From NCBI RefSeq assembly GCF_014697575.1, contig NZ_JACJSC010000001.1, positions 868,001 through 932,000 on the forward strand: a DNA stretch of 64,000 bases. Reading direction: 5' to 3'. The notes under the pieces are model-generated. The model was given only the letters and a program-made list of their open reading frames with translations. It had not been told where the DNA came from and did no database searches. The stretch comes from Planktothrix sp. FACHB-1365. Its GTDB lineage: Bacteria; Cyanobacteriota; Cyanobacteriia; Cyanobacteriales; Microcoleaceae. The translations under genes and the position numbers were made by a program. This document shows positions 19,139 through 28,493 of the stretch, piece by piece (the stretch's first letter is position 1; every line of letters starts with the position of its first letter).

Positions 19139-19603
19139 ATGGCTATAGCATTTACCGATAGAGAAATGCAGAGAGCATGGAGAGAAAATAGGTCAGCTTA
19201 TGGTTGTGAAAATCCTAAAACTAATGCTCATAGGTTACTCTTATTTTACGCTGTCGAATGTGGTTTGAAAGCAATGTATATGAAAAGAACAAGAAAAAAT
19301 CGTATTGATTATTGCCAGGATGAAAGGTTTAAGCAGGCACAGCATGATATAAATAAGCTGTTAGATTTATTGGCTGCTGGTAATTTAAAGTTACCTAAAT
19401 TTATATTTATATCAGACATAAAAGATGATAAAAATAGATCTGAGAAAAGACAATTAAATCTAGGTCAAATTAATCAAATGTGGCGTTATGGTGGTAAACT
19501 AGAAAGGTGGGGTGATGAAAGCGAACAACAAAGCTCAACAGATAAACATTTAGAAGAAAAGTTGTTAACAATCTGTAAATTTATTGAACAGGAGCTTAAG
19601 TGA
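19139..19603 (+). CDS. HEPN-like small protein, first gene of a two-gene cassette
   Basis: A 154-residue basic, helical protein. Its central pattern resembles HEPN domains, which are RNases or nucleotide-binding partners in toxin and defence systems. The signals are LLLFYAVECGLKAMYMKR, an A-x-E-x2-L-K-A helix at residues 33-50, then R63-FKQAQ-H69, an R-x5-H arrangement, followed by HDINKLLDLLAAG as in H-D-L-x2-L-L. The rest is charged and lacks a recognised fold. The reading frame ends one base into the ATG of the next gene (TGATG), so the two are translationally coupled. An AGGAGG at about 19121 is 13 bases before the start. The HEPN assignment rests on pattern only; it could be an unrelated helical partner protein. 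Confidence 0.6.
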   Translation: MAIAFTDREMQRAWRENRSAYGCENPKTNAHRLLLFYAVECGLKAMYMKRTRKNRIDYCQDERFKQAQHDINKLLDLLAAGNLKLPKFIFISDIKDDKNRSEKRQLNLGQINQMWRYGGKLERWGDESEQQSSTDKHLEEKLLTICKFIEQELK

Positions 19604-22371
19604 TGAAATTCATGAGATTATTGACTTGGTTTGATGTGCAAAGGGTGATTCGTCGAGAAACAAGTTACGGGAATCAATTACCTAATGGAGTTGTCAGAAT
19701 TAATTGTTTTTCAGATGCTTTAGAGATTGGTATTATTAACGATGAGTATAAACCTGAAATTAATACTATTTTAAAAAAATGGTTTGGGGATTGGTATCAA
19801 GAGGAACAATTTATTATTCAGCTTGATATAGGTGATTCTACATTACCTGTAGAATTTAGTGTAGAAGATAACTTTTATGAAAAAAATATTGTTGTTCGTC
19901 CATTTTGGGAAGAAATTGCTTATCTTGAAAGTGACCCCGAAGTCATAGCAGAAAGATCGAAATCTGTTCATCTTCCTGAAAAATATGAAACTCCTCCCGG
20001 TTTAATTGCATTCTATTCTTTTAAAGGTGGAGTGGGAAGAACTCTACACTTAGCGGCCCATCTTTTTGCCTTGTTAGAAAGAGCTAAAGAAATAGATAAA
20101 GCAATTACGATATTAGTCATTGATGCCGATTTAGAAGCTCCGGGTTTGACCTATTGGAATCGTGCTGAAAAACAACAACCTACTCTTTCATTTATTGATT
20201 TTTTAGAATCCTATCATTATTCTCCAATTGACCGAGAACAAACCCTTTCATTTTTAGCAAAAGAAATCAAAAAATCTTCTAAATCCGAAGGAAAGTCAAC
20301 GGTATATTTCTTACCTGCTTGTCTCAATGATCATCAACTTTTAGATACACCCATTCTTCCTGAACAATTAGTCAGAACTTTAGATGGAACTTGGGAATGT
20401 GGAAATGCGCTGCATCGTTTAGGTCATGCTGTTGGTGCAGATTATATTTTTATTGATCTCAGAGCAGGTTTGAGTGAAATATCGAGTCCGATTATTTTTG
20501 ATCCCCGAATTCAGCGTTTTATTATAACAACAATTACAGAACAATCAATAAGCGGTACAAGTTTAGTGCTTGAACAAATTGGTCGCGTAGCACCGTCAGA
20601 GAATAGTATAAATGATCAACAATATTATGATCCATCTTTAATCATTACTATGCTGACGCCTGAACTCGAAAAATTACCCGCTTTTAAGGATGCTTTAGTG
20701 AGATTTCGGTATGCTTATATACAATCTGAAGAAGATTATTTGTATTTAACAAGACTAGAAATCAAAGAAACTTATTTTGCCCAGGAATTACTTTATATTA
20801 ATAATTGGGAAGAAGCACGAGAAAAACTTAGACCAACTTCAGTCATGGAAATGGCTTTTGAGTGGGCTAATGAACAGTTGTATGAGCAGGAAAATCAGGA
20901 CTTAAATTCAGGAATAACTAATCAATCTGATCCCCTATCAGAAGTTCAGAAACTTATGCAAATCTGCGAGAAGTACGAATATGCTGAACAGGGTGAAGGG
21001 GAAGATTTATTAGTGACAGAACCCTTAAAAAATTTAGCAACTCAGTTTCAGGATGACTTACCCCGTGTTGTATCAATTGGTGCTAAAGGAGCGGGTAAAA
21101 CCTTTAATTATATTCAGTTATCCCGCTTTAAATATTGGGAAAATTTTTTAAAAAAGATTGCTCCGTCCCAACCATTAAGAACTTCACAAACTTATATTTT
21201 CCCTCTGTTGCAATCAGGAAAACTGAGTGATCAGGCAAAAAATATTATCAATGAAGCTAGAAATGAAGTTCACATGGTGATTGGTGATCAGCAGAGCTTT
21301 CAATCCTCAGATTGTGTAGATAGAATCAAAAGAGCAATTTCTCATAACTCAGCTTGGAGTGAACCGGAATGGACAGAATTTTGGATTAAAGAGATGGCAA
21401 GAGTGATCGGGATTAATGTTGATCAGACCAGTTCTCTTAGTCTTTATACAATCAATCATGAATTAAAAGATAAATCCTTGAAAATCATTTTTTTATTTGA
21501 TGGATTAGAAGATATTTTTTCTGATATTGCCTCTAATTCTCAACAAAAAATCGCGTTAAAATCTTTAATTGAAGATTTACCTAATAAGCTGTCTGAAATC
21601 AGACAATCTAATTTAGGGGTGATCATTTTCTTACGACGAGATTTCCTCCGTTATACCATTACTCAAAATTTAGGACAGTTTGAAAATCTTTACCGTTCTT
21701 ACGATTTATTATGGGATCAAGATTCTTTTCTAAAGTTAGTTTTTTGGCTTTGCGCTCAATCAAAAATAATGGGTGCAGAGCAAATTAATATAGAAAGTTT
21801 GAGTCGAGAAGATTTGATAGAAAAACTACAAGATTTATGGGGTAAAAGGTTGGGTTCTGATCACTCTAAAGAAGCCTATTCTTATGCTTGGATATTTGCT
21901 GCTTTAACAGATTTTAATGGTAGATTGCAAGCAAGAGATATTGTTCGGTTTTTGTATAATGCGGCTAAAATTACAGTGGAACAATCCAACAATATTCAAT
22001 TTGAAAAATGGTCTACTAGCCGACTTTTACCGCCCCAATCAATCCGTAAAGCCTTAAAGCCTTGTAGTGAAAAGAAAGTAGAGGAAGCAAAAGAAGAATA
22101 TCCAGAGTTTGAAAAATGGGTTGAGACACTACGACAATATTCTGTTGAACTACGCAGCATTCCTTTTGCTGTAGAAAAGTTTGATATGGAGCCAACAACC
22201 GTTAGAATATTAGAGGACATGGGAGTGATTTATGAAGATAAAGAAAAAGAAGATATAGCTCGTTTTTATATGCCGGAAATCTTTCGAGAAGGGTTGGGTT
22301 TTTCCGGCAAAGGAGCTCGTCCTCGTGTGTTAGCTTTAAAGAGAAAAGTATTAGGACGGGGCATTGTCTAA
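19603..22371 (+). CDS. Dual P-loop protein: KGGVGRT-type ParA/MinD-like ATPase fused to a STAND/AAA-like NTPase
   Basis: A 922-residue protein. Residues 1-120 are an unknown N-terminal domain beginning MKFMRLLTWFDVQRVIR. A SIMIBI-class ATPase follows, with a deviant Walker A KGGVGRT at K141-T147 and VIDADLEAPGL (D174, D176) as Walker A'/switch I. A second NTPase starts with a classic Walker A GAKGAGKT at 493-500 and has a hydrophobic Walker B ending in D633 (FLFDGLED). The C-terminus (about 800-922) is helical with no clear fold. ATG is chosen over the overlapping GTG at 19600 because AGGAG lies eight bases before it. Two ATPases in one chain, plus a coupled HEPN-like gene, suggest a sensor-switch in a conflict system. 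That role is inference; the sequence shows only the two P-loops. Confidence 0.75.
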   Translation: MKFMRLLTWFDVQRVIRRETSYGNQLPNGVVRINCFSDALEIGIINDEYKPEINTILKKWFGDWYQEEQFIIQLDIGDSTLPVEFSVEDNFYEKNIVVRPFWEEIAYLESDPEVIAERSKSVHLPEKYETPPGLIAFYSFKGGVGRTLHLAAHLFALLERAKEIDKAITILVIDADLEAPGLTYWNRAEKQQPTLSFIDFLESYHYSPIDREQTLSFLAKEIKKSSKSEGKSTVYFLPACLNDHQLLDTPILPEQLVRTLDGTWECGNALHRLGHAVGADYIFIDLRAGLSEISSPIIFDPRIQRFIITTITEQSISGTSLVLEQIGRVAPSENSINDQQYYDPSLIITMLTPELEKLPAFKDALVRFRYAYIQSEEDYLYLTRLEIKETYFAQELLYINNWEEAREKLRPTSVMEMAFEWANEQLYEQENQDLNSGITNQSDPLSEVQKLMQICEKYEYAEQGEGEDLLVTEPLKNLATQFQDDLPRVVSIGAKGAGKTFNYIQLSRFKYWENFLKKIAPSQPLRTSQTYIFPLLQSGKLSDQAKNIINEARNEVHMVIGDQQSFQSSDCVDRIKRAISHNSAWSEPEWTEFWIKEMARVIGINVDQTSSLSLYTINHELKDKSLKIIFLFDGLEDIFSDIASNSQQKIALKSLIEDLPNKLSEIRQSNLGVIIFLRRDFLRYTITQNLGQFENLYRSYDLLWDQDSFLKLVFWLCAQSKIMGAEQINIESLSREDLIEKLQDLWGKRLGSDHSKEAYSYAWIFAALTDFNGRLQARDIVRFLYNAAKITVEQSNNIQFEKWSTSRLLPPQSIRKALKPCSEKKVEEAKEEYPEFEKWVETLRQYSVELRSIPFAVEKFDMEPTTVRILEDMGVIYEDKEKEDIARFYMPEIFREGLGFSGKGARPRVLALKRKVLGRGIV

Positions 22372-22551
22372 AATATAGTTGTATACTGAAGATTGTCTTC
22401 TTCTAAAAGGATAAGTTTCTACGCTAATTTATAGAGTTTTTTGTTAATTTCTTTCCCACAACTCGATAAACAAAATTCAATGTTGCCCAACTATTAATAT
22501 CGAAGTCTAAATCATCACTAACATTGCCGCAGCAATTCGGGTTTAAGGGTC

Positions 22552-22588
22552 ATAAAAAAAGGGTGTGTCACTTGAGATGAAACACCCT
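22552..22588 (-). terminator. Rho-independent terminator of the fcl transcript
   Basis: Read on the minus strand, arms AGGGTGT and ACACCCT are followed by TTTTTTT. It sits about 20 bases after the fcl stop codon. Confidence 0.85.
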
Positions 22589-22608
22589 AATCGTTACTTT
22601 TTAAAACC

Positions 22609-23553
22609 TTATTCAGCGTGTTGACGATACCAATCAATGGTATTTTTTAACCCTTCTTTAAAGCCAACTTCTGCCATAAACCCGAATTTTTCTTTTGCTC
22701 TAGTTGTATCTAAACAACGCCGAGGTTGACCATTGGGTTTATCCGTTTCCCAGACAATTTCTCCCTCAAATCCCATCAATTCACAAATCGTTTCTACTAA
22801 GTCTTTAATTTTGACTTCCTGATTTGTCCCTAAATTAACAGGATCGGGTTCATTGTACAATTGAGTAGCCATAACAATTCCCCGCGCTGCATCCGTTGAA
22901 TACAGAAACTCGCGGCTGGGACTGCCATCTCCCCAAACTGGGAGGGTTTTATCTCCCCGTTGTTGAGCTTCATAAACCTTGCGAATTAATGCCGGAATTA
23001 CATGGGAACTTTTGGGATCAAAATTATCTTCTGGGCCGTATAAATTCACGGGTAACAGATAAATTCCATTGAAACCATATTGTTGACGATAAGCTTGTAA
23101 TTGCACCAACAATGCTTTTTTAGCAATTCCATAGGGTGCATTGGTTTCTTCAGGATAACCGTCCCACAGATCATCTTCTTTAAAAGGAACAGGCGTAAAC
23201 TTAGGATAGGCGCAAATGGTTCCCACACAAACAAACTTTTCTACCCCTGCACGATAGGCACTTTCAATTAATTGAGTCCCCATCATCAAGTTATCGTAGA
23301 ACAATTCAGCCGGTTTGACTAAATTCAAACCAATGCCGCCAACGTGTGCCGCCAAATGAATCACAATATCTTGATCCTGAACCACTTTTTGGCAAGCGTC
23401 TAATGTACACAAATTATAATCTTTAGAACGAGGGATCATAATCTGGTTTGGATCAGCACCTGCTTGATGCAGTTGAGCCACCACTTGACGCCCTAAAAAC
23501 CCCGCACCTCCTGTTACCAGAATCCGTTTATTTGTTAAATCCAGTGGACTCAT
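22609..23553 (-). CDS. fcl: GDP-L-fucose synthase
   Basis: A 314-residue short-chain dehydrogenase (extended type) that epimerises and reduces GDP-4-keto-6-deoxymannose to GDP-L-fucose, for surface polysaccharide. The NADP-binding motif is [13 protein letters not shown], the catalytic Y-x3-K is YGIAKKALL, and the family-specific block is [21 protein letters not shown]. The substrate-producing enzyme Gmd is encoded upstream on the same strand. The two genes would normally be adjacent in one operon, but a TnpB transposon now lies between them. The hairpin and U-run just downstream end the transcript. Confidence 0.95.
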   Translation of the reverse strand: MSPLDLTNKRILVTGGAGFLGRQVVAQLHQAGADPNQIMIPRSKDYNLCTLDACQKVVQDQDIVIHLAAHVGGIGLNLVKPAELFYDNLMMGTQLIESAYRAGVEKFVCVGTICAYPKFTPVPFKEDDLWDGYPEETNAPYGIAKKALLVQLQAYRQQYGFNGIYLLPVNLYGPEDNFDPKSSHVIPALIRKVYEAQQRGDKTLPVWGDGSPSREFLYSTDAARGIVMATQLYNEPDPVNLGTNQEVKIKDLVETICELMGFEGEIVWETDKPNGQPRRCLDTTRAKEKFGFMAEVGFKEGLKNTIDWYRQHAE

Positions 23554-23692
23554 GAATTTCGCCTCTATTATCAGAAAATTCGGTTTAAAACCCCTAACTT
23601 CTAGTTAGGCTTTAATTGTAAACCTTTGTTGCAATGTCAACCAATCTTGTGCCCAAAGATATAGCATAAGAAATCCGGCCGGAGGTAAGGCG

Positions 23693-24907
23693 ATGTTAGT
23701 GTTTGAGTTCAAAGCTTACGGAAAAGCCAGTCAGATTGAAGCAGTAAATGAAGCGATTCGTACAGCACAATTTGTTCGCAATAGCTGTTTACGCTATTGG
23801 ATGGACAACAAAAAAATAGATAAGTATGATCTCAACAAATATTGCGCCGTGCTGGCTAAGAATTTTCCGTTTGCTAATGAACTAAACTCTCAAGCTAGAC
23901 AATCTAGCGCCGAACGAGCCTGGTCTGCTATTTCCCGTTTTTACGAGAACTGCAAAAAGTCAATTCCTGGTAAAAAAGGATATCCCCAATTCCAGAAAAA
24001 CTGCCGTTCTGTTGAGTATAAATCAACGGGTTGGAAACTGGCAGATGACAGAAAATCAATAAAGTTTACCGATAAAAAAAATATTGGTAAACTCAAGTTA
24101 AAAGGCACACGCGACTTACACTTTTACCAAATTAGCCAAATAAAACGGGTGAGGTTAGTAAAACGTGCAGACGGTGTGTATGTTCAATTCTGTGTCGATG
24201 TTGACCGGAAAGAAAATACAAAGCCTTCTGGAAATACCATCGGATTAGATGTGGGTTTGAAGGAATACTACACCGACTCTAATGGTGTAATGGTTGAGAA
24301 CCCTAATTTTTTGCGTCAAGGGGAAAAGGTTCTTAAACGTTCACAACGTCGGATTTCCAGAAAAGTCAAAGGTTCAAAAAATCGAGGCAAAGCTAGACAG
24401 ATTTTAGGGAAACGCCACCTCAAAATAAGTAGGCAACGTAAAGACCATGCTGTGAAATTAGCACGGTGCGTAGTTCAGTCTAACGACTTGATAGCTTACG
24501 AAGATTTGAGAATTAAAAATCTGGTAAAAAATCATTGTTTAGCTAAGTCTATTAATGACGCATCCTGGTATCAGTTTCGGATCTGGATCGAATATTTTGG
24601 TAAAGTATTTGAAAGAGTCACGGTGGCGATCAATCCGCAATATACCAGCCAAGAATGCTCTAGTTGCGGTGAAATTGTTAAGAAAACACTATCCACTAGG
24701 ACACACGTTTGTCAATGTGGTTGCGTAATGGATAGAGATGAAAACGCAGCTAGAAATATCCTGAGTCGAGGATTGAGTACCGTAGGGCATACGGGAACTC
24801 TTGCGCTAGATGCAAGCAACGCTTTGGGAGAATTGACCTCTACTCTGGCTGGAGAAATCCTGTTTGAGCAAGTTGGCTCTGTGAACAAAGAATCCCCACG
24901 CCTTTAG
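23693..24907 (+). CDS. tnpB: TnpB RNA-guided nuclease (IS200/IS605 OrfB family)
   Basis: A 404-residue TnpB, ancestor-type relative of Cas12. The N-terminal helix-turn-helix/WED part runs to about residue 180. The RuvC triad is visible: D186 in GLDVGLKEY, E270 in IAYEDLRIKNL and D349 in MDRDENAARNIL. Between the last two lies the zinc finger CSSCG ... CQCG. All catalytic residues are present and the frame is intact, so the protein should be active. Family members cleave DNA matching the guide carried on an RNA made from the element's 3' end. The 3' end of this gene and the following hairpin would encode the scaffold. The start codon is an ATG with GGAGG a few bases upstream. Confidence 0.93.
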   Translation: MLVFEFKAYGKASQIEAVNEAIRTAQFVRNSCLRYWMDNKKIDKYDLNKYCAVLAKNFPFANELNSQARQSSAERAWSAISRFYENCKKSIPGKKGYPQFQKNCRSVEYKSTGWKLADDRKSIKFTDKKNIGKLKLKGTRDLHFYQISQIKRVRLVKRADGVYVQFCVDVDRKENTKPSGNTIGLDVGLKEYYTDSNGVMVENPNFLRQGEKVLKRSQRRISRKVKGSKNRGKARQILGKRHLKISRQRKDHAVKLARCVVQSNDLIAYEDLRIKNLVKNHCLAKSINDASWYQFRIWIEYFGKVFERVTVAINPQYTSQECSSCGEIVKKTLSTRTHVCQCGCVMDRDENAARNILSRGLSTVGHTGTLALDASNALGELTSTLAGEILFEQVGSVNKESPRL

Positions 24908-24922
24908 GCTGGGGAGTGTCAA
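24893..24922 (+). ncRNA. Right-end hairpin and 3' end of the predicted TnpB guide RNA (omega-RNA scaffold)
   Basis: A 9-bp stem with one bulged C and a TTTA loop overlaps the last codons of tnpB and its stop. In characterised TnpB systems the RNA ends in such a right-end structure and continues into flanking DNA as the guide. Here the flank after 24922 begins ATCAGTTATTAATCAAATTG and reaches into the gmd 3' end. Only the hairpin is directly seen; the RNA and its exact 5' end are inferred. Confidence 0.55.
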
Positions 24923-24930
24923 ATCAGTTA

Positions 24931-25959
24931 TTAATCAAATTGATGGGTAGGTTCTTGAGTTTCCTCCAACGCTTTGAGATCAGAATCTACCATTAATTTA
25001 ACCAATTCTTCAAAGGTAACACTGGGTTCCCATCCTAATTTTTCTTTAGCTTTAGCCGGGTCACCAATTAAAATATCTACTTCCGCAGGACGTAAATAGC
25101 GTTGATCAAATTTGACATAATTTTGCCAATCTAAATTAACGTGTCCAAAGGCAATATCGAGGAATTCCCGAATCGAATGGGTTTCATTAGTCGCTACCAC
25201 ATAATCATCCGGTTCAGAATGTTGGAGCATCAGCCACATGGCTCGAACATAATCTTTAGCATAGCCCCAATCTCGTTTTGAGTCGAGATTTCCCAAATAG
25301 ATTTCCTTTTGTTTTCCTTTAACAATTCGAGCGACGGCGCGGGTAATTTTACGGGTCACAAAGGTAGGGCCACGCCGGGGACTTTCATGGTTAAATAAAA
25401 TTCCATTACAGGCAAATAAACCGTAGGATTCTCGATAGTTTACAGTTTGCCAATGTCCATAAACTTTAGCACAGGCGTAGGGGCTGCGGGGATAGAAAGG
25501 TGTCGTTTCTTTTTGGGGAATTTCTAATACTTTCCCAAACATTTCTGAAGAACCCGCTTGATAAAAACGGACTTCGATCCCGGTACGGTGTTGATAGTCT
25601 CGAATTGCTTCTAATAAACGTAAAACCCCCATTCCAACCGTATCAACAGTATATTCAGGGGAATCAAAACTGACCCGAACATGGGATTGAGCGCCAAGGT
25701 TATAAATTTCTACGGGTTTAACTTCTTCGAGAATTCGGCGTAAAGTTGTGCCATCGGTTAAATCTCCGTAATGTAGAAATAACCGCGCCTCCAGGTTATG
25801 AGGATCTTTATAAATATGGTCAATGCGGTCAGTATTAAAGCTAGAAGAGCGACGAATAATTCCATGAACTTCATAGCCTTTTTCGAGTAACAATTCACTC
25901 AGGTATGAGCCATCTTGACCCGTAATTCCTGTAATTAAGGCTCTTTTCCGTTCCGTCAT
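24931..25959 (-). CDS. gmd: GDP-mannose 4,6-dehydratase
   Basis: A 342-residue extended short-chain dehydrogenase that turns GDP-mannose into GDP-4-keto-6-deoxymannose, the first step to GDP-L-fucose and related deoxy sugars. Visible features are the NADP motif [17 protein letters not shown], the [14 protein letters not shown] loop that is specific for Gmd, the catalytic S/T-E-Y-K set with Y-x3-K in [15 protein letters not shown], and [17 protein letters not shown]. Its partner fcl is 1.4 kb downstream, beyond the TnpB element. The stop codon lies nine bases outside the element's right end, so the protein is intact. Confidence 0.96.
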   Translation of the reverse strand: MTERKRALITGITGQDGSYLSELLLEKGYEVHGIIRRSSSFNTDRIDHIYKDPHNLEARLFLHYGDLTDGTTLRRILEEVKPVEIYNLGAQSHVRVSFDSPEYTVDTVGMGVLRLLEAIRDYQHRTGIEVRFYQAGSSEMFGKVLEIPQKETTPFYPRSPYACAKVYGHWQTVNYRESYGLFACNGILFNHESPRRGPTFVTRKITRAVARIVKGKQKEIYLGNLDSKRDWGYAKDYVRAMWLMLQHSEPDDYVVATNETHSIREFLDIAFGHVNLDWQNYVKFDQRYLRPAEVDILIGDPAKAKEKLGWEPSVTFEELVKLMVDSDLKALEETQEPTHQFD

Positions 25960-26369
25960 TTATAGTATTCCTTATGGTCTTGTAGGTTAATATTCCCTGG
26001 TTTAATTGTACATAACAATTAACGGGGAGAAGTCTGTCTTTTTTGCACCCCAGAACCTGATCAGCAATTCAGTCCGTGAATCAATCAACCTGATCTTGCA
26101 GACTGGTCAGTCTTGGATCAGTACCCATCACCAAATTAACCTGATATTCAGTTTAATTCAAGTTAATTCCAATCCCTACTCTATCAGGCTTGTTCAGTTA
26201 CCGGAGAATCCTCATCCCAGTTTGAGCTTATCGGCTAGTTAGCTCAAAATGAAACCCCTCAACTCTTGATGTACAAGGTTTAGGGGGTTTATCAAATTCT
26301 AGGTTTGAAAATTCAAAGAAAAATAAAACAAGATTCAATTGAGCTAGGAATCTTGTATTTTTTCTGAAC
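25960..26369. other. Gene-free stretch between gmd and the sugar transferase gene
   Basis: Contains the gmd promoter (leftward). Between about 26045 and 26165 the bases CTGATC/TGATCAG and CAATTAACCTGAT recur in short direct and inverted order, possibly an operator region. Imperfect arms AAACCCC (about 26252) and GGGGGTTT (about 26283) also pair. No convincing gene. Confidence 0.4.
26329..26355 (-). terminator. Terminator of the sugar transferase gene
   Basis: Arms CAAGATTC and GAATCTTG with an 11-base loop, 15 bases after the stop. On the minus strand it is followed by TTTTATTTTTC, a good U-rich tract; on the plus strand TATTTTTT follows, so it could work in both directions. Confidence 0.7.
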
Positions 26370-27104
26370 CTAATAAGCTCCATTATTTTTAGGAAAAATC
26401 ACAACACCAATGGTTTTGATGACTATCCATAAATCCGTCCAGAAATTCTTAAAATTGACATAGTATAAATCCATCTGAACGCGACGAGGATAGGGAATAT
26501 CATTGCGTCCTGAAACTTGCCATAGTCCAGTAATTCCGGGTTTAATGGTCAAAATTTTATCCATGTGACGACCATATTTATGTAGTTCTTCAACCACTAA
26601 AGGTCTAGGGCCAACTACACTCATATCCCCCATTAAAACATTCCAAAATTGGGGAAATTCATCTAAACTTGTCACCCGTAAAAACCGACCTATCCAAGTA
26701 ATTCTAGGATCATGTTTGAGTTTGAAATTATTGTGAAATTCTTCCCGCAAATGGGGATGGGTTTCCATCATTTGTACTAACATTTCATCGGCATTACTCA
26801 CCATTGTTCTGAATTTAATACAACCGAACAATTTCCGGTTTTTCCCGACTCGCTCTTGGACATAAAAAACTGACCCTGGTGAGCTTAACGCAATCAGCAG
26901 AGCCAAAATTATGTAAACCGGAGCAAACAAAATCAGAACAGACAGGGAAAAGACAATATCAAAGGATCTCTTAAAAAACTCCTCGTCTAAACGCTGTCGA
27001 GACAGGGGTTGAGGCATCGCCCGATGGGCTAAGGGCAAAACCCCCCGCCTTGTGAACCCACGCCGAAGTCCCTTACCAAAGATGAGTTGGCTATTGGCAG
27101 TCAT
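26370..27104 (-). CDS. Undecaprenyl-phosphate sugar-1-phosphate transferase (bacterial sugar transferase family)
   Basis: A 244-residue membrane-bound initiating transferase that loads the first sugar phosphate onto undecaprenyl phosphate for exopolysaccharide. After a basic N-terminus comes one membrane helix (residues about 50-72), then the catalytic domain with the family blocks RVGKNRKLFGCIKFRTM, DPRITWIGRFLRVTSLDEFPQFWNVL, GDMSVVGPRPLV and KPGITGLWQVSGRN. It lacks the extra N-terminal membrane domain of full-length WbaP/WcaJ, so it is the short, single-helix class. Its neighbours (glycosyltransferase, gmd, fcl) make a polysaccharide role likely. The sugar transferred is unknown. Confidence 0.93.
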   Translation of the reverse strand: MTANSQLIFGKGLRRGFTRRGVLPLAHRAMPQPLSRQRLDEEFFKRSFDIVFSLSVLILFAPVYIILALLIALSSPGSVFYVQERVGKNRKLFGCIKFRTMVSNADEMLVQMMETHPHLREEFHNNFKLKHDPRITWIGRFLRVTSLDEFPQFWNVLMGDMSVVGPRPLVVEELHKYGRHMDKILTIKPGITGLWQVSGRNDIPYPRRVQMDLYYVNFKNFWTDLWIVIKTIGVVIFPKNNGAY

Positions 27105-27344
27105 CTTACTCCTTCAATTCACACCACACACAGTCCTGATCATAAAGCCTCAAGACACCCAATATAGGTAATTCGGCTTTAGTTCGTCAAAATTCGGATA
27201 AAAAATCGTTCTTGACAGAAGGGGAAAACTCCAGTGGAAAAGGGGAGTATAGCCCAAATTTTAATCCACTGTTAAAAGAATTCCTTGATTTTAAACCCTC
27301 TGCTTTGGGAAACCTATTTTCAATATCCGAAATCAATTGGCATT

Positions 27345-28493
27345 TTAGCCGATATTTCCCGATTGAAATTGTTGTAAGCAATGCTCGACGAATCCCCAAT
27401 AATGCTCTTGGAATTGTTTCGGGTTGAACCCAGAGGCGTTTAATCGAGCCATATCAGGGTTAAACTTTCCCCTAGACTGCTCAAACGCTTCTACGGCCTC
27501 TACCAATGCCTCCTCGGTTTGGGCACAAAACAGTAAACCCGTTGCCGAATCTGGATATTGTCGCAGATCTCGCACCGTTTCCAAAGCACCTCCCGCACCG
27601 TAGGCAATCACAGGAGTACCACAGGCTTGAGCTTCTACTAAGGCCATGCCAAAATCCTCACAGGAGGCGTAGACAAAGGCTTTAGCATCCCTCATATACT
27701 GGTCTACTACTTGATTGGATTGCCATCCTAAGACCTGAACATTGGGTTTTGCCAGTTGTTGAATCGCCTTTAAATCGGGGCCGGTGCCAATCACCACTAA
27801 AGGGTATCCGAGACGATTGAACGCTTGCACAATCAATGAGATTTTTTTATAACTTACCAAACGACAAACGGTTAAGTAAAAGTCTTGTTTTTGCGGCTGA
27901 AAACAAAATCGTTCTACCTGCACCGGGGGGTAAATCACGGTGGCTGGCCGCCGATAACACCGCCAAATCCGTCGAGCCGTATGTTTAGAATTGGCAATAA
28001 AATAATCCACTCGGTTCGCTGAGATTACATCCCACTGCCGCAAACGATGCAGGAGATAGCGCGTTAACACCCCTTGTAGCCCCTTTCCCGCTAAACTACT
28101 GTTGAGATAGTCAAAGGTTAAATCCCAGGCGTAGCGCATCGGGGTATGGCAGTAACACAGATGCAGTTGATGGGGACTGGTCAGCACCCCTTTAGCAACG
28201 GCATGGGAAGAGGAGAGAATCACATCATAATCTCGGACATCGAGTTGTTCAATGGCCAGGGGAAGTAAAGGCAAATATTTCTGCACCCCAGAACGCGCCA
28301 GGGGAAACTGTTGAAGAAAGGTTGTACCAATGGTACGTTGATACAAATAGCTGTCAGGGTTTGTCGATTCAAAATCAATCAGCGCGTAAACATCCGCTTC
28401 AATATGGTTGAGAATTTCCTGCACAACGAGTTCTGAACCACCCGTCGCCAAGGGTGTTAACCATTCATGAACCAGTGCATAGCTTAACGACAC
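27345..28493 (-). CDS. Glycosyltransferase, GT4 family
   Basis: A 382-residue GT-B enzyme. N-terminal donor-free domain starts MSLSYALVHEWLTPLATGGSE with the glycine-rich loop. C-terminal donor domain has YLTVCRLVSYKKISLIVQAFN, then VLGWQSNQVV and the E-x7-E motif (EDFGMALVEAQACGTPVIAYG), in which the first Glu contacts the sugar nucleotide. It probably adds a sugar such as mannose to the growing polysaccharide made by the neighbouring sugar transferase. The 240-base gap between the two could carry a promoter. The exact donor and acceptor are not readable. Confidence 0.92.
   Translation of the reverse strand: MSLSYALVHEWLTPLATGGSELVVQEILNHIEADVYALIDFESTNPDSYLYQRTIGTTFLQQFPLARSGVQKYLPLLPLAIEQLDVRDYDVILSSSHAVAKGVLTSPHQLHLCYCHTPMRYAWDLTFDYLNSSLAGKGLQGVLTRYLLHRLRQWDVISANRVDYFIANSKHTARRIWRCYRRPATVIYPPVQVERFCFQPQKQDFYLTVCRLVSYKKISLIVQAFNRLGYPLVVIGTGPDLKAIQQLAKPNVQVLGWQSNQVVDQYMRDAKAFVYASCEDFGMALVEAQACGTPVIAYGAGGALETVRDLRQYPDSATGLLFCAQTEEALVEAVEAFEQSRGKFNPDMARLNASGFNPKQFQEHYWGFVEHCLQQFQSGNIG

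Larger units (their letters stand above)
23593..24922 (+). mobile_element. IS200/IS605-type TnpB-only element inserted between gmd and fcl
   Basis: The left end carries a subterminal hairpin with arms CCTAAC (23593-23598) and GTTAGG (23604-23609), as in LE ends of this group. The right end carries the hairpin TCCCCA-CGCC-TTTA-GGC-TGGGGA (24893-24915) and ends near GTGTCAA at 24916-24922. Only a tnpB gene lies inside; there is no tnpA, so movement would need a helper. The exact ends are estimated. Being inserted in an operon spacer, it has not destroyed either neighbour. Confidence 0.75.

Noticed and set aside
26006-26242. 78-codon plus-strand frame upstream of gmd
   Set aside because: TTG start, no ribosome-binding site, lies over the gmd promoter and a set of short repeats; no protein-like features.
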